A DNA stretch of 64,000 nucleotides, taken from positions 498,730 through 562,729 of the forward strand of contig NZ_CH724152.1 in the NCBI RefSeq assembly GCF_000153185.1, given 5' to 3'. Shown here one piece after another: positions 1 to 9,163 of the stretch; the stretch's first letter is position 1, and every line of letters starts with the position of its first letter. The position numbers and the translations under genes are program-made. The notes beneath the pieces were generated by a model, which was given only the letters and a program-made list of their open reading frames with translations, did not search any database and was not told the DNA's origin. This stretch comes from Reinekea blandensis MED297. Lineage in GTDB: Bacteria > Pseudomonadota > Gammaproteobacteria > Pseudomonadales > Natronospirillaceae.

Positions 1-2095
1 GGATGACGTCGTACTGCTCGAAGTGTTCAAAGTATTCACTGACCACCTGTGTGCCATCGCAGGTTTCGGTGACCTGATGACCCAGCCGTTTTAACAAGCC
101 TGTTAAAACGGTGCGATTGACCGGGTTGTCATCGGCAATCAATATCCGGAGCGTACGGACTTCTGCAGCCTGCGACGGTTCTTTATCTGTGAACGGCGGA
201 TCAACAATGCGGGTAGGAACCAACAGTTGAACCGTGGTGCCCTGGCCTTCTGTTGATTCCAGTGAAAGGTGACCCTCCATCAAGTCGACCAGTGACTGTG
301 CGATGTGCAAACCAAGACCGGTGCCTTTGCGTTCTTCTTCTGCATCCTGGCGTACCTGAACGTAGGGTTGAAACAGACTTTTCAGATGCGTTTCTGGAAT
401 GCCCCGACCGGTATCGTCGATTTGAATGGACAGACTTGGATGACGATAGTCAGCGGTCATCCGGACCTGGCCCTGGTCGGTGTACTTAATGGCGTTGCCG
501 ACAATGTTGAGCAACACCTGTCGCAAACGAACCGGGTCCAGCTCTACCCAGTCGGGCACATGGTCGCTTACCGTCAGTTCGTATTGAAGTTTCTTCTGTT
601 TAATCTGGCTATTGAGAATCTGGAACACCTGACCCATCAGTTTACGTAGATCCACCGGTTCCGGGCGTAACCGTATTCGTCCGGTTTCCAGCCGGGATAA
701 ATCCAGCAAATCGTTAATGATGGTCAGCAGTGTTGTCCCACTGTGGAAAATTACGTCGTTGAGGTGATGCGCTTCTTTGCCATGCAGGTGCGCTTCCAAG
801 AGCTGGCTGGTACCGATGATGCCATTCATCGGCGTACGGATTTCATGCGAGACCTGTGCGATCAGGTTCGATTTCGCCTCACTTTCCGCACGCGCCTGTT
901 TGCGACTGTTGAACAGCTCCCGCATGCGCAAACCCACTGACCAGGTCAACACCAGATTGTGCGCCGCAAAGGCAATTTTCAGATAGATCCACAGCATGGA
1001 CACATCGGCGCGGATGACTCCGAAGGTGGCCAGCGTGACGATGGCGGTCAGTAAACTCCATAGCGACCAGGCGAGAAAAAATGACAGGGCATAGGGCGAC
1101 TGTTGATGCCGGTGCTGATGCAAAGAAATCAGTGGGATGACAACAAACGTCAGGATCGCCAACAGCGAACCCAGCGGCAAGATCGGAAACGCTTTCGAAA
1201 CCATGCGCCCGGCAATAAAAGACGCCCCGAGGATCATGATGGCATACATGAGCCAGCGAGCACGCGAACGATTCAGACTCAGGTACGTCAGCGTGAAAAA
1301 AGCCGACGAAATACTGATCAGTGCAATGCTGCTTTGCCCAATCAGGTAAGCAAGGGACGACGAGTAGCGAAACAGGCTGTAGGTGTACCCTTCGGCATAG
1401 AGAAAAAACAAAAACGCCGAGCCGACGAAGGCAACGTAGCCTAAGTGGCTGAGATCGCGACTGGACAGAAACAGACCCAGATGTAACGTCAGGAAGGCGA
1501 TGTAGATGCCGTAAAACAGCCACTCAATCATGCCGTCCTGGCGGAATTCGATCATCGCCTGCTCGGCCGGGTACAATCTTCCATTCACATCGAGGTAACC
1601 GACATGTTCAATCTTCACCAGCAGTACAAGAGATTGGCCGTTGGTGTCCGGCAGGGGCGTGTTCAGTTGCGGCAGTGGCAGGTGCCGACTGTCCTCGTAA
1701 GGGCGTGCCGCGCCGATAGTAAAGGTGTCGATAATGCCTTCTGGCGTCAGCCACCATCCGGAAACGTGATTAATACCGCGATTGTTGAACACAATATACC
1801 AGCGTTGAATATCACTGCGGTTGTTCAGCGATAGTTTCAGCCAGTGTGCACCTTCGGTCATGCCCACACTGCCGGCCGGATTGTCGATGGGTTGCCAATC
1901 GCTGTCCGTTCGCTGCAATGCCTGTTCGATTGAGGTGATTTCGATATCGGGGTTCAGTACCTGCCAGGCACCATTGATCGGAACCGGGCGATCTTCCAAT
2001 AGCAATTCCTGACTCCACGCAGGTGAGAGCAGCAGGCAGAAGAGTGCCAATCCAAGGAGCAGAAATTGTCGGTTTTGCCCGGTTTTTGAATCCAT
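1..2095 (-). CDS. Hybrid sensor histidine kinase with 7TMR-DISM sensor (C-terminus cut by window edge)
   Basis: The gene reads leftwards from an ATG at 2093-2095 and is still open at base 1, so it is partial. Translating the minus strand gives a signal peptide (about residues 1-28), an extracytoplasmic 7TMR-DISMED2-like beta domain (about 40-165), and a run of seven hydrophobic segments (about 175-385). A HisKA domain follows with VSHEIRTPMNGIIG (phospho-acceptor His417), then an HATPase with N box NIVGNAIKYTD, DTGRGIP and GTGLGL. A receiver domain begins with ILIADDNPVN; its phospho-acceptor Asp lies beyond the window. Family knowledge: 7TMR-DISM kinases sense periplasmic, often carbohydrate-like, ligands and signal through an attached receiver. 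It is divergent from radA with 86 bp between the starts. The ligand and output are unknown; further receiver or Hpt domains may follow off-window. Confidence 0.9.
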   Translation of the reverse strand, partial: MDSKTGQNRQFLLLGLALFCLLLSPAWSQELLLEDRPVPINGAWQVLNPDIEITSIEQALQRTDSDWQPIDNPAGSVGMTEGAHWLKLSLNNRSDIQRWYIVFNNRGINHVSGWWLTPEGIIDTFTIGAARPYEDSRHLPLPQLNTPLPDTNGQSLVLLVKIEHVGYLDVNGRLYPAEQAMIEFRQDGMIEWLFYGIYIAFLTLHLGLFLSSRDLSHLGYVAFVGSAFLFFLYAEGYTYSLFRYSSSLAYLIGQSSIALISISSAFFTLTYLSLNRSRARWLMYAIMILGASFIAGRMVSKAFPILPLGSLLAILTFVVIPLISLHQHRHQQSPYALSFFLAWSLWSLLTAIVTLATFGVIRADVSMLWIYLKIAFAAHNLVLTWSVGLRMRELFNSRKQARAESEAKSNLIAQVSHEIRTPMNGIIGTSQLLEAHLHGKEAHHLNDVIFHSGTTLLTIINDLLDLSRLETGRIRLRPEPVDLRKLMGQVFQILNSQIKQKKLQYELTVSDHVPDWVELDPVRLRQVLLNIVGNAIKYTDQGQVRMTADYRHPSLSIQIDDTGRGIPETHLKSLFQPYVQVRQDAEEERKGTGLGLHIAQSLVDLMEGHLSLESTEGQGTTVQLLVPTRIVDPPFTDKEPSQAAEVRTLRILIADDNPVNRTVLTGLLKRLGHQVTETCDGTQVVSEYFEHFEQYDVI

Positions 2096-2181
2096 TAACT
2101 CAGTATAGCAACGACTTTGGCGGTTGCGCTTGAAGTGCGCTTTCGATATAACAACCGCACGATTTACTGGACGGATGCACA

Positions 2182-3567
2182 GTGGCTAAAACCAAGATTC
2201 AATTTGTCTGTACCGATTGCGGTGCCGAGTTTTCCAAATGGCAGGGGCAATGCACGGAATGCAAAGCCTGGAACACGCTGAAAGAGTTCAAAGAAGCCAA
2301 AGGGCCGGCTAACCGTCCGGATTTTCAGCAGGATGCCCGCTTTAAAGGGTATGCCGGCACTCACTCCAAGGTACAGTCATTGAGCGATGTGAATCTCGAT
2401 GAGCAGGCGCGCCTGGTGACGGGGATCGGTGAGTTTGACCGGGTCCTGGGTGGTGGTCTGGTGAACGGCAGTGCCGTGCTGATTGGCGGGCATCCGGGGG
2501 CTGGTAAAAGTACGCTGCTGTTGCAAACACTCTGTCATCTCGCCAAACAGCAGTCGGTGCTGTACGTGACCGGTGAGGAATCGGTACAGCAGGTAGCACT
2601 GCGGGCCAAGCGCCTGAACTTACCACGGGATGACTTAAAAATTCTTTCCGAAACCAGTGTCGAAGCCATCACTGAAGTATCTAAAGAGCTCACGCCGCGC
2701 ATTCTGGTGATCGACTCCATTCAGGTCATGCACGCGCCGGACATCGAAAGTGCGCCGGGCAGTGTCTCTCAGGTGCGCGAGTCTGCGGCCTGGTTGACCC
2801 GGTTTGCCAAACAAACCGGTACGGTGCTGATCATCGTCGGTCATGTCACCAAAGACGGCTCGCTGGCCGGCCCGAAAGTGCTGGAGCACATGATCGATGC
2901 TTCAGTGATGCTGGAAAGCTCGGGCGATTCCCGCTTTCGCACACTTCGCGCCATTAAAAACCGCTTTGGCGCCGTGAACGAGTTAGGCGTGTTTGCCATG
3001 CTCGACACCGGCTTGAAAGAAGTGAAAAACCCAAGCTCGATCTTTTTAAACCGTTCCGATGAATCCTCCTCCGGCTCAATCGTCACCGTCGTCTGGGAAG
3101 GCACCCGCCCGTTGCTGATTGAGTTTCAGGCATTGGTCGATGGCACCACCATGGGTCATCCGCGTCGGGTGGCCGTGGGGTTGGACACCAACCGTCTGAA
3201 CATGATGCTGGCCATTCTGAACCGACACGGTGGCGTCTTTACCGGTGACCAGGATGTCTTCATTAACGTAGTGGGTGGCGTACGGGTGAACGAAACCGCC
3301 GCCGACCTGGCCAGTGTGTTGGCGATTCTGTCGAGCCTGCGCGACAAACCGCTGCCGAGCGATTGGGTGGTATTTGGCGAGATCGGCCTGAACGGCGAGG
3401 TCCGCCCGGTGCCCAACGGCCAGGAACGCATTGTCGAAGCGGCCAAACACGGCTTCCGCAAAGCCATTGTGCCGATCGGGAACAAACCCCGGAAGCCAAT
3501 CGACGGCATTACTATCGTACCGGTTAAAAATCTGGATGAGGCGCTGCAACGGTTGCGGGAGGACTGA
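2182..3567 (+). CDS. radA: DNA repair ATPase RadA (Sms)
   Basis: A 461-residue protein of full family length. The N-terminal C4 zinc finger uses Cys10, Cys13, Cys24 and Cys27. A RecA-like core follows with Walker A GGHPGAGKST (about residues 100-110), and the RadA-specific KNRFG motif is at 259-263. The C-terminal third is the Lon-protease-like domain (GGVRVNETAADLA; GLNGEVRPV). RadA is a DnaB-like, RecA-interacting helicase that extends D-loops in recombinational repair. The start is GTG at 2182: the protein begins MAKTK as RadA proteins do, with no better in-frame ATG. It is divergent from the histidine kinase and followed after 93 bp by an AraC-type gene. Confidence 0.96.
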   Translation: MAKTKIQFVCTDCGAEFSKWQGQCTECKAWNTLKEFKEAKGPANRPDFQQDARFKGYAGTHSKVQSLSDVNLDEQARLVTGIGEFDRVLGGGLVNGSAVLIGGHPGAGKSTLLLQTLCHLAKQQSVLYVTGEESVQQVALRAKRLNLPRDDLKILSETSVEAITEVSKELTPRILVIDSIQVMHAPDIESAPGSVSQVRESAAWLTRFAKQTGTVLIIVGHVTKDGSLAGPKVLEHMIDASVMLESSGDSRFRTLRAIKNRFGAVNELGVFAMLDTGLKEVKNPSSIFLNRSDESSSGSIVTVVWEGTRPLLIEFQALVDGTTMGHPRRVAVGLDTNRLNMMLAILNRHGGVFTGDQDVFINVVGGVRVNETAADLASVLAILSSLRDKPLPSDWVVFGEIGLNGEVRPVPNGQERIVEAAKHGFRKAIVPIGNKPRKPIDGITIVPVKNLDEALQRLRED

Positions 3568-3660
3568 CCATTCGCATCCTCGGTGCTCCGTTCGAACTCT
3601 ACCTCGACGGCAACAGGGCCGGGCGTTAAACTGCCGACTCACCTTCGGACAGTGAACGCC

Positions 3661-4689
3661 ATGGCTACTGTGTCCAACGCCATTCTACGAGCGCATTATC
3701 AGCAAGCTGAATGCAGCGGGTATTTTCGTGAAGATCGTTTGGTTGATGCCGGCCTGAACCTGCAGGCCGTGCAAAACGGGCAGGGCCGCAGTTCAGCGGA
3801 TGCCTTCGCCCGTTGGCTGTCGTTACTGTGGCGGGAGAACGACGACGAGTCCGGTGGTTTTTTACCGCAACCGGTAAAAAGCGGGACGTTCGCCATGAGC
3901 ATGCACGCCATCATTACCGCCGGGAACCTGCGTCGTGCCTTGCTGCGCAGCAGTCAGTTCTATCGGTTGGTCAATCCGCATCTGGTGGTGGATCTTCAGG
4001 AGCAGGGCGAAGAAGCGCATCTGGTGTTTCGCCTGGGGCCGGAAGGCGAGCCATCGCACCCGGTGTTCTACGATGCTCTTATCGTGCTCTGGCTGCGATG
4101 GTCGAGTTGGATCATCGACCAGCCTTTGTTGCTGGAACGGGTCAATGTAGCCTTTGATACACCCGAGTACGGCGATGAATATCCCTATATGTATCAGTGC
4201 CCGGTCTACGTGAATCAATCGGATTGTCGGGTGATTCTGGCAAAACGCTATCTCGACCAACCGCTGGCGCGCTCGCCGGCCGATCTGGCGGACTTCCTCA
4301 GCTTGGCACCGGGCAATCTGCTGGTGCAGTTTCAGCCGCAGGACAGCGTTTCGGCTTCGGTGTTGTCGTTGTTTTCGGAACACGGCGAGGCGCTAACCGA
4401 TCAGCAATGGGTTGCCGAGCATCTGGCGGTGTCCGGTGCGACGTTGCGGCGACAGTTAAAACGCGAAGGCACATCGTTTCAGCAGTTAAAAGATCAGTGG
4501 CGGCGTAAAGAAGCCTATCGTCTGCTTAAGCATTCCACGCTGACCTTACCTGACATCAGCACACAGCTGGGTTATTCCGAACTCAGTGCCTTTTCCCGTG
4601 CTTTCAAAACCTGGACCGGACGATCGCCGCGCAGTGTCCGCGATCATCATTCTGCACCGGTTGGCTCGGGTGACCGCGAACCCAGATAG
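3661..4689 (+). CDS. AraC-family regulator with Arabinose_bd N-terminal domain
   Basis: About 342 residues from ATG 3661 (MATVSNAILRAHY). A GTG at 3583 would add 26 low-complexity residues and is less likely. The N-terminal two thirds match the PF12625-type domain of OruR/ArgR-like activators (AHYQQAECSGY, ITAGNLRRALLRSSQFYRLV). The C-terminus has the double helix-turn-helix (WVAEHLAVSGATLRRQLKREG; LPDISTQLGYSELSAFSRAF). It probably activates an amino-acid or small-metabolite catabolic gene; the target is not evident nearby. Its 3' end overlaps the convergent HD-GYP gene by 43 bp. Confidence 0.88.
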   Translation: MATVSNAILRAHYQQAECSGYFREDRLVDAGLNLQAVQNGQGRSSADAFARWLSLLWRENDDESGGFLPQPVKSGTFAMSMHAIITAGNLRRALLRSSQFYRLVNPHLVVDLQEQGEEAHLVFRLGPEGEPSHPVFYDALIVLWLRWSSWIIDQPLLLERVNVAFDTPEYGDEYPYMYQCPVYVNQSDCRVILAKRYLDQPLARSPADLADFLSLAPGNLLVQFQPQDSVSASVLSLFSEHGEALTDQQWVAEHLAVSGATLRRQLKREGTSFQQLKDQWRRKEAYRLLKHSTLTLPDISTQLGYSELSAFSRAFKTWTGRSPRSVRDHHSAPVGSGDREPR

Positions 4690-7046
4690 TCGTTGATGTT
4701 AATGGCATCAATCTGCTCCGGTCGCAGGTAGGTTTGCGCATATTGCCGGTACAGTCCACTGGTCAGTAAAAACTCAAACGAATCGCGATCAATGTGCTGT
4801 TCTTCGACCATTGAAGACAGAATACTCAACGTCTGGCTCAGTGTTTTCCCCGTTTTATAGGGTCGGTCGCTTGCCGTCAGCGCTTCGAACACATCAGCCA
4901 GCGCCAGCATCCGTTCAGGGATCGACAGTTCCTCGCCCTGCAATTGCCGTGGGTAACCACGACCGTCCATACGTTCGTGGTGCGTAGACGCGTAGCGGGG
5001 CACATTAGAGAGTTCTTTCGGGAACGGCAGCGCTTCGAGCATGCGGATGGTACTGATGATGTGTTCGTTGATTTTAAAGCGTTCTTCGGCCGTCAGCGTG
5101 CCGTAACTGACCAGCAGATTGTGCAGCTCCCCACGGTTGTATAAGTCTTTGGGCACGTTCATACGAATGCCCAGACGCGTCATGTAGTCGGTGCTGTGTT
5201 CACGCGCTATGCGATGTTCTGGCGCATCCCGGAGCAGGTTTTCCCAAACCGGTAACGATTCGGGCGGTGGCGGGAAGCGTTTGGCTTCCTGATGCGACAG
5301 ACCAAGGCGGTCGTCAAAGTGTCGCAGCCAGGGCGTTTGCGCCAGTTCCTGCAAGCGTTCCTGCTTGTCTTCACTCATAAACTCACTGCCGATGTTGCAC
5401 TCCGCGATGAACGCGAAATCGTCGGTGAGCTGCTGTTGCCGTTGCCGGCATTCCTCTTGCCATTGTGCACGTTGGTCTGGTGCTTTCAGGCACTGTTGCA
5501 GGTAATGAATCTCGGCATCCCGCCACAGCACTTCGAAGCGTGTGCGGATTTCATGGATGCGGTTGTGAATGGTTTCCAGCTTGGTGGCTTTATCGACGAC
5601 AAATTCCGGCGTGGTGACTTTACCGCAGTCGTGTAACCAGGCGGCCACCCGCAGTTCCCGCCAGGCCTCTTCGCCACGCACGTGAAAATCTTTAAACGGC
5701 CCGGTGGTGGCCTGGTCGGCCGACTTAACCAGTTGCAACGCCAGTTCCGGAACGCGGGCACAATGCCCACCGGTGTAAGGCGACTTCTGGTCAATGGCCT
5801 CGGCAATGAGTTGGATAAACGCATCCAGCAGATCACGTTGATCCTGCTCTTGCTTCTTGATGGTCTTCACCATGTTGATGATCGACTCGGACAGTTCATC
5901 GATTTCAACAATGTGCGAACGAACGCGGCGGACTTTTACATCGCGACGTTCGCGGATTTTTTCGTTCTCGGCCGCAAGCTCCCGTACCGGCCGAACAATC
6001 GGGTAAGCAAACGCCCAGGACAATGGCAGAATTAACGCCAGCAGCCCGGCGCTGACGGCCAGTGACACGCGTAAACGCGCCAGGAAGGGTTCATTCACGA
6101 CGCGTTCGGACACCAAAACGCCAAAGTATCGTGGCTGGCGGGTATTCACCGCCGGAATATCACTGACATAAGCAAAGTAAGGGGTGCCGTCGATGGTGAC
6201 AGGCTGCAGACCGGTTTCGCCATTACCGGCCATGTCGACCAGCAGCGCCGCCGGGTCCGGGCCGGCCTCCGGACCTTCATCGGTCCGCGCCAGCATCTGG
6301 CCGTCCTGTTGGAAAATAAACGCATCCCCGTTTCGGCCTTCAAAGCCCTGATCCCGAAGGAAGTCCGACAGCGACGGCAGCAGAAGGTCGATCCCCAGTA
6401 CAGAGCGTTGATCCGGCAGTAGGGTCGACAGAGTGACGCCGGGTGTCTGGAGTTGCGCAAAACGGTAAGGCTCAGTCTGATACAGCCGGTTTTCATTGTT
6501 CGCGAGGCGATACCAGGTGCGCAGCCGAGGATCATAGTTGGTCGGTTCGTCGCGTGTGTTAAGTCGATTGAACTCGGCATCGTAATGCTGAAACTCACGG
6601 ACGCGCCCGGTGGGCGTATCGAAGACGCGGACTTCCACCCATTGATCGGTCGGCCCGGCGTTTAACGCTTTACGCGCCATAGCACTGGCATCGAGATTAA
6701 TCAGCTCGTAAAAATCCCCCGTGCTGCGGCCAATATAGAGCCCGTAAAACACCGGGTTTTGTGCCAGCGCCTTGGCAAACAACCGACGAGTAGTAATCGA
6801 TTCGTTCGGGTCAGTCAACGCGGGGAACTCAGCAATTAACCTGACGGTATCGGCACTTTGCCGTTCCAGATTAGTCAGTCTCGACACCACCGCCGATGCG
6901 GTTTGGGTGTAATTGTTGCGGGCCGCCGACAACGCCTGCCGTTGCCCGAAATAGTATTGAAGGCCAATGGCCATGCCGGACAAGACCAGTGTGACCAGCA
7001 TGAAAACCGAGACGGTGGTGAGCTGAATGCTGAAACGATAGTTCAT
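4647..7046 (-). CDS. Membrane-anchored HD-GYP c-di-GMP phosphodiesterase with periplasmic dCache-like sensor
   Basis: About 799 residues from ATG 7046; an in-frame TTG at 7058 would add four residues. One membrane helix near residues 8-30 is followed by a large periplasmic region of dCache type (FYGLYIGRSTGDFYELIN, DPRLRTWYRLA) up to a second helix near 330-350. A linker then leads to the output domain. HD residues are His472-Asp473 (WLHDCGKVTTPE) and the GYP triad is at 697-699 (ERMDGRGYP). The distance between HD and GYP is about 224 residues, far more than the roughly 60-70 usual in the family, because of a charged helical insertion. The expected role is degradation of c-di-GMP in response to a periplasmic ligand. 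The metal-binding His/Asp set seems intact by eye. Confidence 0.9.
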   Translation of the reverse strand: MNYRFSIQLTTVSVFMLVTLVLSGMAIGLQYYFGQRQALSAARNNYTQTASAVVSRLTNLERQSADTVRLIAEFPALTDPNESITTRRLFAKALAQNPVFYGLYIGRSTGDFYELINLDASAMARKALNAGPTDQWVEVRVFDTPTGRVREFQHYDAEFNRLNTRDEPTNYDPRLRTWYRLANNENRLYQTEPYRFAQLQTPGVTLSTLLPDQRSVLGIDLLLPSLSDFLRDQGFEGRNGDAFIFQQDGQMLARTDEGPEAGPDPAALLVDMAGNGETGLQPVTIDGTPYFAYVSDIPAVNTRQPRYFGVLVSERVVNEPFLARLRVSLAVSAGLLALILPLSWAFAYPIVRPVRELAAENEKIRERRDVKVRRVRSHIVEIDELSESIINMVKTIKKQEQDQRDLLDAFIQLIAEAIDQKSPYTGGHCARVPELALQLVKSADQATTGPFKDFHVRGEEAWRELRVAAWLHDCGKVTTPEFVVDKATKLETIHNRIHEIRTRFEVLWRDAEIHYLQQCLKAPDQRAQWQEECRQRQQQLTDDFAFIAECNIGSEFMSEDKQERLQELAQTPWLRHFDDRLGLSHQEAKRFPPPPESLPVWENLLRDAPEHRIAREHSTDYMTRLGIRMNVPKDLYNRGELHNLLVSYGTLTAEERFKINEHIISTIRMLEALPFPKELSNVPRYASTHHERMDGRGYPRQLQGEELSIPERMLALADVFEALTASDRPYKTGKTLSQTLSILSSMVEEQHIDRDSFEFLLTSGLYRQYAQTYLRPEQIDAININDYLGSRSPEPTGAE

Positions 7047-7058
7047 CGTTCGTGCCAA

Positions 7059-7187
7059 TTTGAACAGGTTTCTAAGAGTTTAGTGTTAAATTTTGAAATT
7101 TCCCGGAAGATCGGCAATTTTCTTTCGCTGTTAGGGTTGGCGGGGGCAGGCAGAACGTGAGGGGATGACGCTCGTTTTTATGAACGC
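7059..7187. other. Short intergenic spacer upstream of the HD-GYP gene
   Basis: Holds the 5' leader of the leftward HD-GYP gene and the 3' side of the flavodoxin-fold gene. I see no convincing terminator or attC-like structure here. Confidence 0.4.
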
Positions 7188-7694
7188 CTACCCTTGGAGG
7201 CGCGCGACAAACTCGCTTATGCCAGGTATCGAGTGGTTCGGGTCAATATCCTCGTCGACGGGGCAATAAAGCATTCCCTGATAGGGCATGCCTAAATAGC
7301 TAAAGGTCAGCTTGAATACATCTTCAAAGCAGGGTGGCGGGTAATCCCAACTGCCCGTTGCAATCACCGAGCAGTTCAAGCCTTTTAGCTTCCTACCTAA
7401 GTTTTTCTCGATGGTTAGCAGATCGGAAAAACGGTCAAAAAAGATTTTAAGCTGCGCGCTCATCGCGTACCAATACACCGGAGTTACAAACACAACATGG
7501 TCAAACGAAACCAGTTTCTCAATGAGGGGTAAAAAATCGTCGTGGCGGTTTCGGTGCTCATAGTCGTACACGGAAATGTCGTAATCATCTAAGTTAAAGA
7601 CAGAGACACGGCTCAGCTTTTCAGCGACCAGGTTTGCAAGCTGAACGGTATTGCCCTGTGGCCGGGACGAAGCGATTAGGAATGCTGTGCTCAA
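7188..7694 (-). CDS. Flavodoxin-fold NAD(P)H-dependent oxidoreductase
   Basis: 168 residues. The N-terminus STAFLIASSRPQGNTVQLAN matches the phosphate-binding SSxxGNT loop of FMN reductases and flavodoxin-like quinone reductases. VVFVTPVYWYAMSAQLKIFFDR is the typical second FMN loop and dimer segment. It likely binds FMN and reduces quinones or flavins using NAD(P)H; the substrate is not predictable. The start is TTG at 7694, supported by AGAAGGA eight bases upstream and by the family N-terminus beginning there. It lies at the left end of the all-minus-strand block of small genes, but I see no attC next to it, so it may be resident chromosome rather than a cassette. Confidence 0.82.
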   Translation of the reverse strand: MSTAFLIASSRPQGNTVQLANLVAEKLSRVSVFNLDDYDISVYDYEHRNRHDDFLPLIEKLVSFDHVVFVTPVYWYAMSAQLKIFFDRFSDLLTIEKNLGRKLKGLNCSVIATGSWDYPPPCFEDVFKLTFSYLGMPYQGMLYCPVDEDIDPNHSIPGISEFVARLQG

Positions 7695-7777
7695 GGGGTG
7701 TCCTTCTAGGGTGCGAATGAAACATAAAAGTATACGAGTTGAGCTACGTGTGGAATGCCCGGTTTAGGCGAACCGAT

Positions 7778-8203
7778 TCAGTACTGAGACGCGTACTCAA
7801 TGATCGCCTTGGCAGGTAGTACGTTATTTGAGCGCAGGATTAACCTCCCGGATGATGAATACAAATGCACTGAAAAATCCCCATCAGACAGTAACGATTG
7901 TGCACCATCAGCATCGATATAATATCCATCTTTATCCGGCTGCCCATGCGCCAACGCCGAGACGTAGATAAGCTGATGGCTTTCAGCATCGACAGTCTCC
8001 AAAACGGCCCATTGGTCGATGTACGACTGGATGCTTTCATCGGAGGCGACAACGATGACCGTCGTCAGGTTCATCTCAGTTCGATAGTCCTGCGATAGTT
8101 CGGACGAGAGTGTGCTCAGGTTATATCGGTTATCGCCTTGTGCGATCTCCACTGCGTGCACAAGCGGCAAGCAAAAAAGGAGTATTAGAGTGAGTTGTCG
8201 CAT
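7778..8203 (-). CDS. Small secreted protein, possibly DUF4174-like
   Basis: 141 residues from ATG 8203, preceded by GAGGGA at a good distance. Residues 1-17 form a signal peptide (MRQLTLILLFCLPLVHA). The mature part is a thioredoxin-like alternation of strands and helices without a CxxC motif. The C-terminus (SGRLILRSNNVLPAKAIIEYA) resembles DUF4174 proteins; this is a weak by-eye match. Exported to the periplasm by inference, with no assigned function. No attC was seen on either side. Confidence 0.6.
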   Translation of the reverse strand: MRQLTLILLFCLPLVHAVEIAQGDNRYNLSTLSSELSQDYRTEMNLTTVIVVASDESIQSYIDQWAVLETVDAESHQLIYVSALAHGQPDKDGYYIDADGAQSLLSDGDFSVHLYSSSGRLILRSNNVLPAKAIIEYASQY

Positions 8204-8316
8204 CGTCCCTCGTATGTTCCTGATGATGTTTTTGGGTTAGGCCGGAGGCTCAGTTCAATAGCAGCTGACTACAGCGTTATTAAAAGCATACTCGCAGCCC
8301 TAGCATGGCTTTAGCT

Positions 8317-8559
8317 TCAGGGTCTCCCCCAAGGGGAGTCGTTCGAAAACGTTGAAATATACAGCTTTTCGACTTTGTCTCTTGCCCATTGAGTCTTTCG
8401 TAAGAATTTCAACGAAGACTTAATGGACGGGTCACTCTTAAAGCAGTTAATGTCGATTCTCTGAGCGAGTCCGCTCCATCCGTAGTGTGCCACCAAACTC
8501 GTTACAATCTTTTCGAGTGTGAGGCCGTGTAATGGGTTGTTGGGTTGCTGATCGCTCAT
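8317..8559 (-). CDS. VF530-family (DUF2132) small DNA-binding-like protein
   Basis: 80 residues. The core [20 protein letters not shown], followed by [20 protein letters not shown] and [12 protein letters not shown], is the clear signature of the VF530/DUF2132 family. These are short alpha-helical proteins whose structure from Vibrio fischeri suggested DNA binding; the cellular role is unknown. The C-terminal tail ([12 protein letters not shown]) extends past the family core. The spacer 8204-8316 downstream has no convincing attC. Confidence 0.85.
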   Translation of the reverse strand: MSDQQPNNPLHGLTLEKIVTSLVAHYGWSGLAQRIDINCFKSDPSIKSSLKFLRKTQWARDKVEKLYISTFSNDSPWGRP

Positions 8560-8604
8560 TATTAGAGATTCACCTTTATAAGTACCGAGAATTTTTGTTC
8601 ATAA

Positions 8605-8692
8605 GGTTAACGGATTGGGCAGGGCAACGGTATTGAAATGGCATAATGTTCGTGGTGAGTACGGTGCTTTTAACCATAGTCGCTTGTTACGT
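8605..8692 (-). other. Degenerate candidate attC site after the GNAT gene
   Basis: The stop codon of the GNAT gene (8687-8689) lies inside a CGTAACAAG sequence, and the other end reads CCGTTAACC (around 8605-8613). This resembles the AAC...GTT ends of cassette recombination sites. The internal arms pair poorly and both core boxes deviate from consensus, so this may be a decayed site or chance. Confidence 0.3.
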
Positions 8693-9079
8693 AGTTACCA
8701 CAGTGCCATTTTCGACCTCTTTTTTCACTTTCCAGCCCTGTTTTGTATACAACTGTGGAATGTCTGTAAGTGCATAAAGCATTGGCGAAACGCTCACCGC
8801 GAGGTCAACGAGCTTAGAAGCGATACCCTTACCCCGAAACTCAGGTAGAACATAAAGGGCATTTAACCAAATAACCTCATCATTGCCATCTGGCTCCAAA
8901 AATGAGGTAAACGAGGCACCGCCAATAACCCTACCTTCATGCAGAACCGCAATTGGCCTGGGAATAGGCAACCCAGACCGACACTTTTCGAATACGCTTA
9001 AGTCGTTCCATTCTGAGTTTAATAACCGCAATAACTGTTCAGCTTCGCCTGACTCAAACTCTATTTGAACGATTTTCAT
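8687..9079 (-). CDS. GNAT-family N-acetyltransferase
   Basis: 130 residues from ATG 9079 (MKIVQIEFES); longer upstream starts would run into the recombination-site-like spacer. The core LNALYVLPEFRGKGIASKLV is the acetyl-CoA pyrophosphate-binding motif (R/Q-x-x-G-x-G/A) of GNAT enzymes, and the C-terminus has the usual beta bulge (YTKQGWKVKKEV). It transfers an acetyl group from acetyl-CoA to an unknown amine. GNATs are among the commonest integron cassette passengers, which fits the neighbourhood. Confidence 0.85.
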   Translation of the reverse strand: MKIVQIEFESGEAEQLLRLLNSEWNDLSVFEKCRSGLPIPRPIAVLHEGRVIGGASFTSFLEPDGNDEVIWLNALYVLPEFRGKGIASKLVDLAVSVSPMLYALTDIPQLYTKQGWKVKKEVENGTVVTT

Positions 9080-9089
9080 AAGTAGTAAG

Positions 9090-9157
9090 TGCCGATTAGA
9101 GCATTCGTTTGTAGCAATGGCCGGTCTTTCCGCTGCCATTGCCTGCAATTGTTATGG
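9090..9157 (-). other. Partial attC-like palindrome after the DUF1801 gene
   Basis: Immediately after the stop of the DUF1801 gene the minus strand reads CCCCATAACAATTGCAGGCAATGGC, a loop, and then GCCATTGCTACAAACG (the arms pair through TTG..GCAATGGC). The right-hand GTTRRRY core box is missing, so the site would be damaged or unusual. Confidence 0.35.
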
Positions 9158-9163
9158 GGTAGG

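Noticed and set aside
3076..3642. 188-codon open frame antisense to radA
   Set aside because: Same reason: a shadow of the radA codon pattern with no domain or ribosome site.
3583..3660. Upstream extension of the AraC gene to GTG 3583
   Set aside because: The extra residues are low-complexity, unlike family N-termini; ATG 3661 begins the recognisable domain.
8204..8316. Possible attC between the VF530 and small secreted protein genes
   Set aside because: Both AAC-type boxes point the same way and the arms do not pair, so it is not a recombination site.
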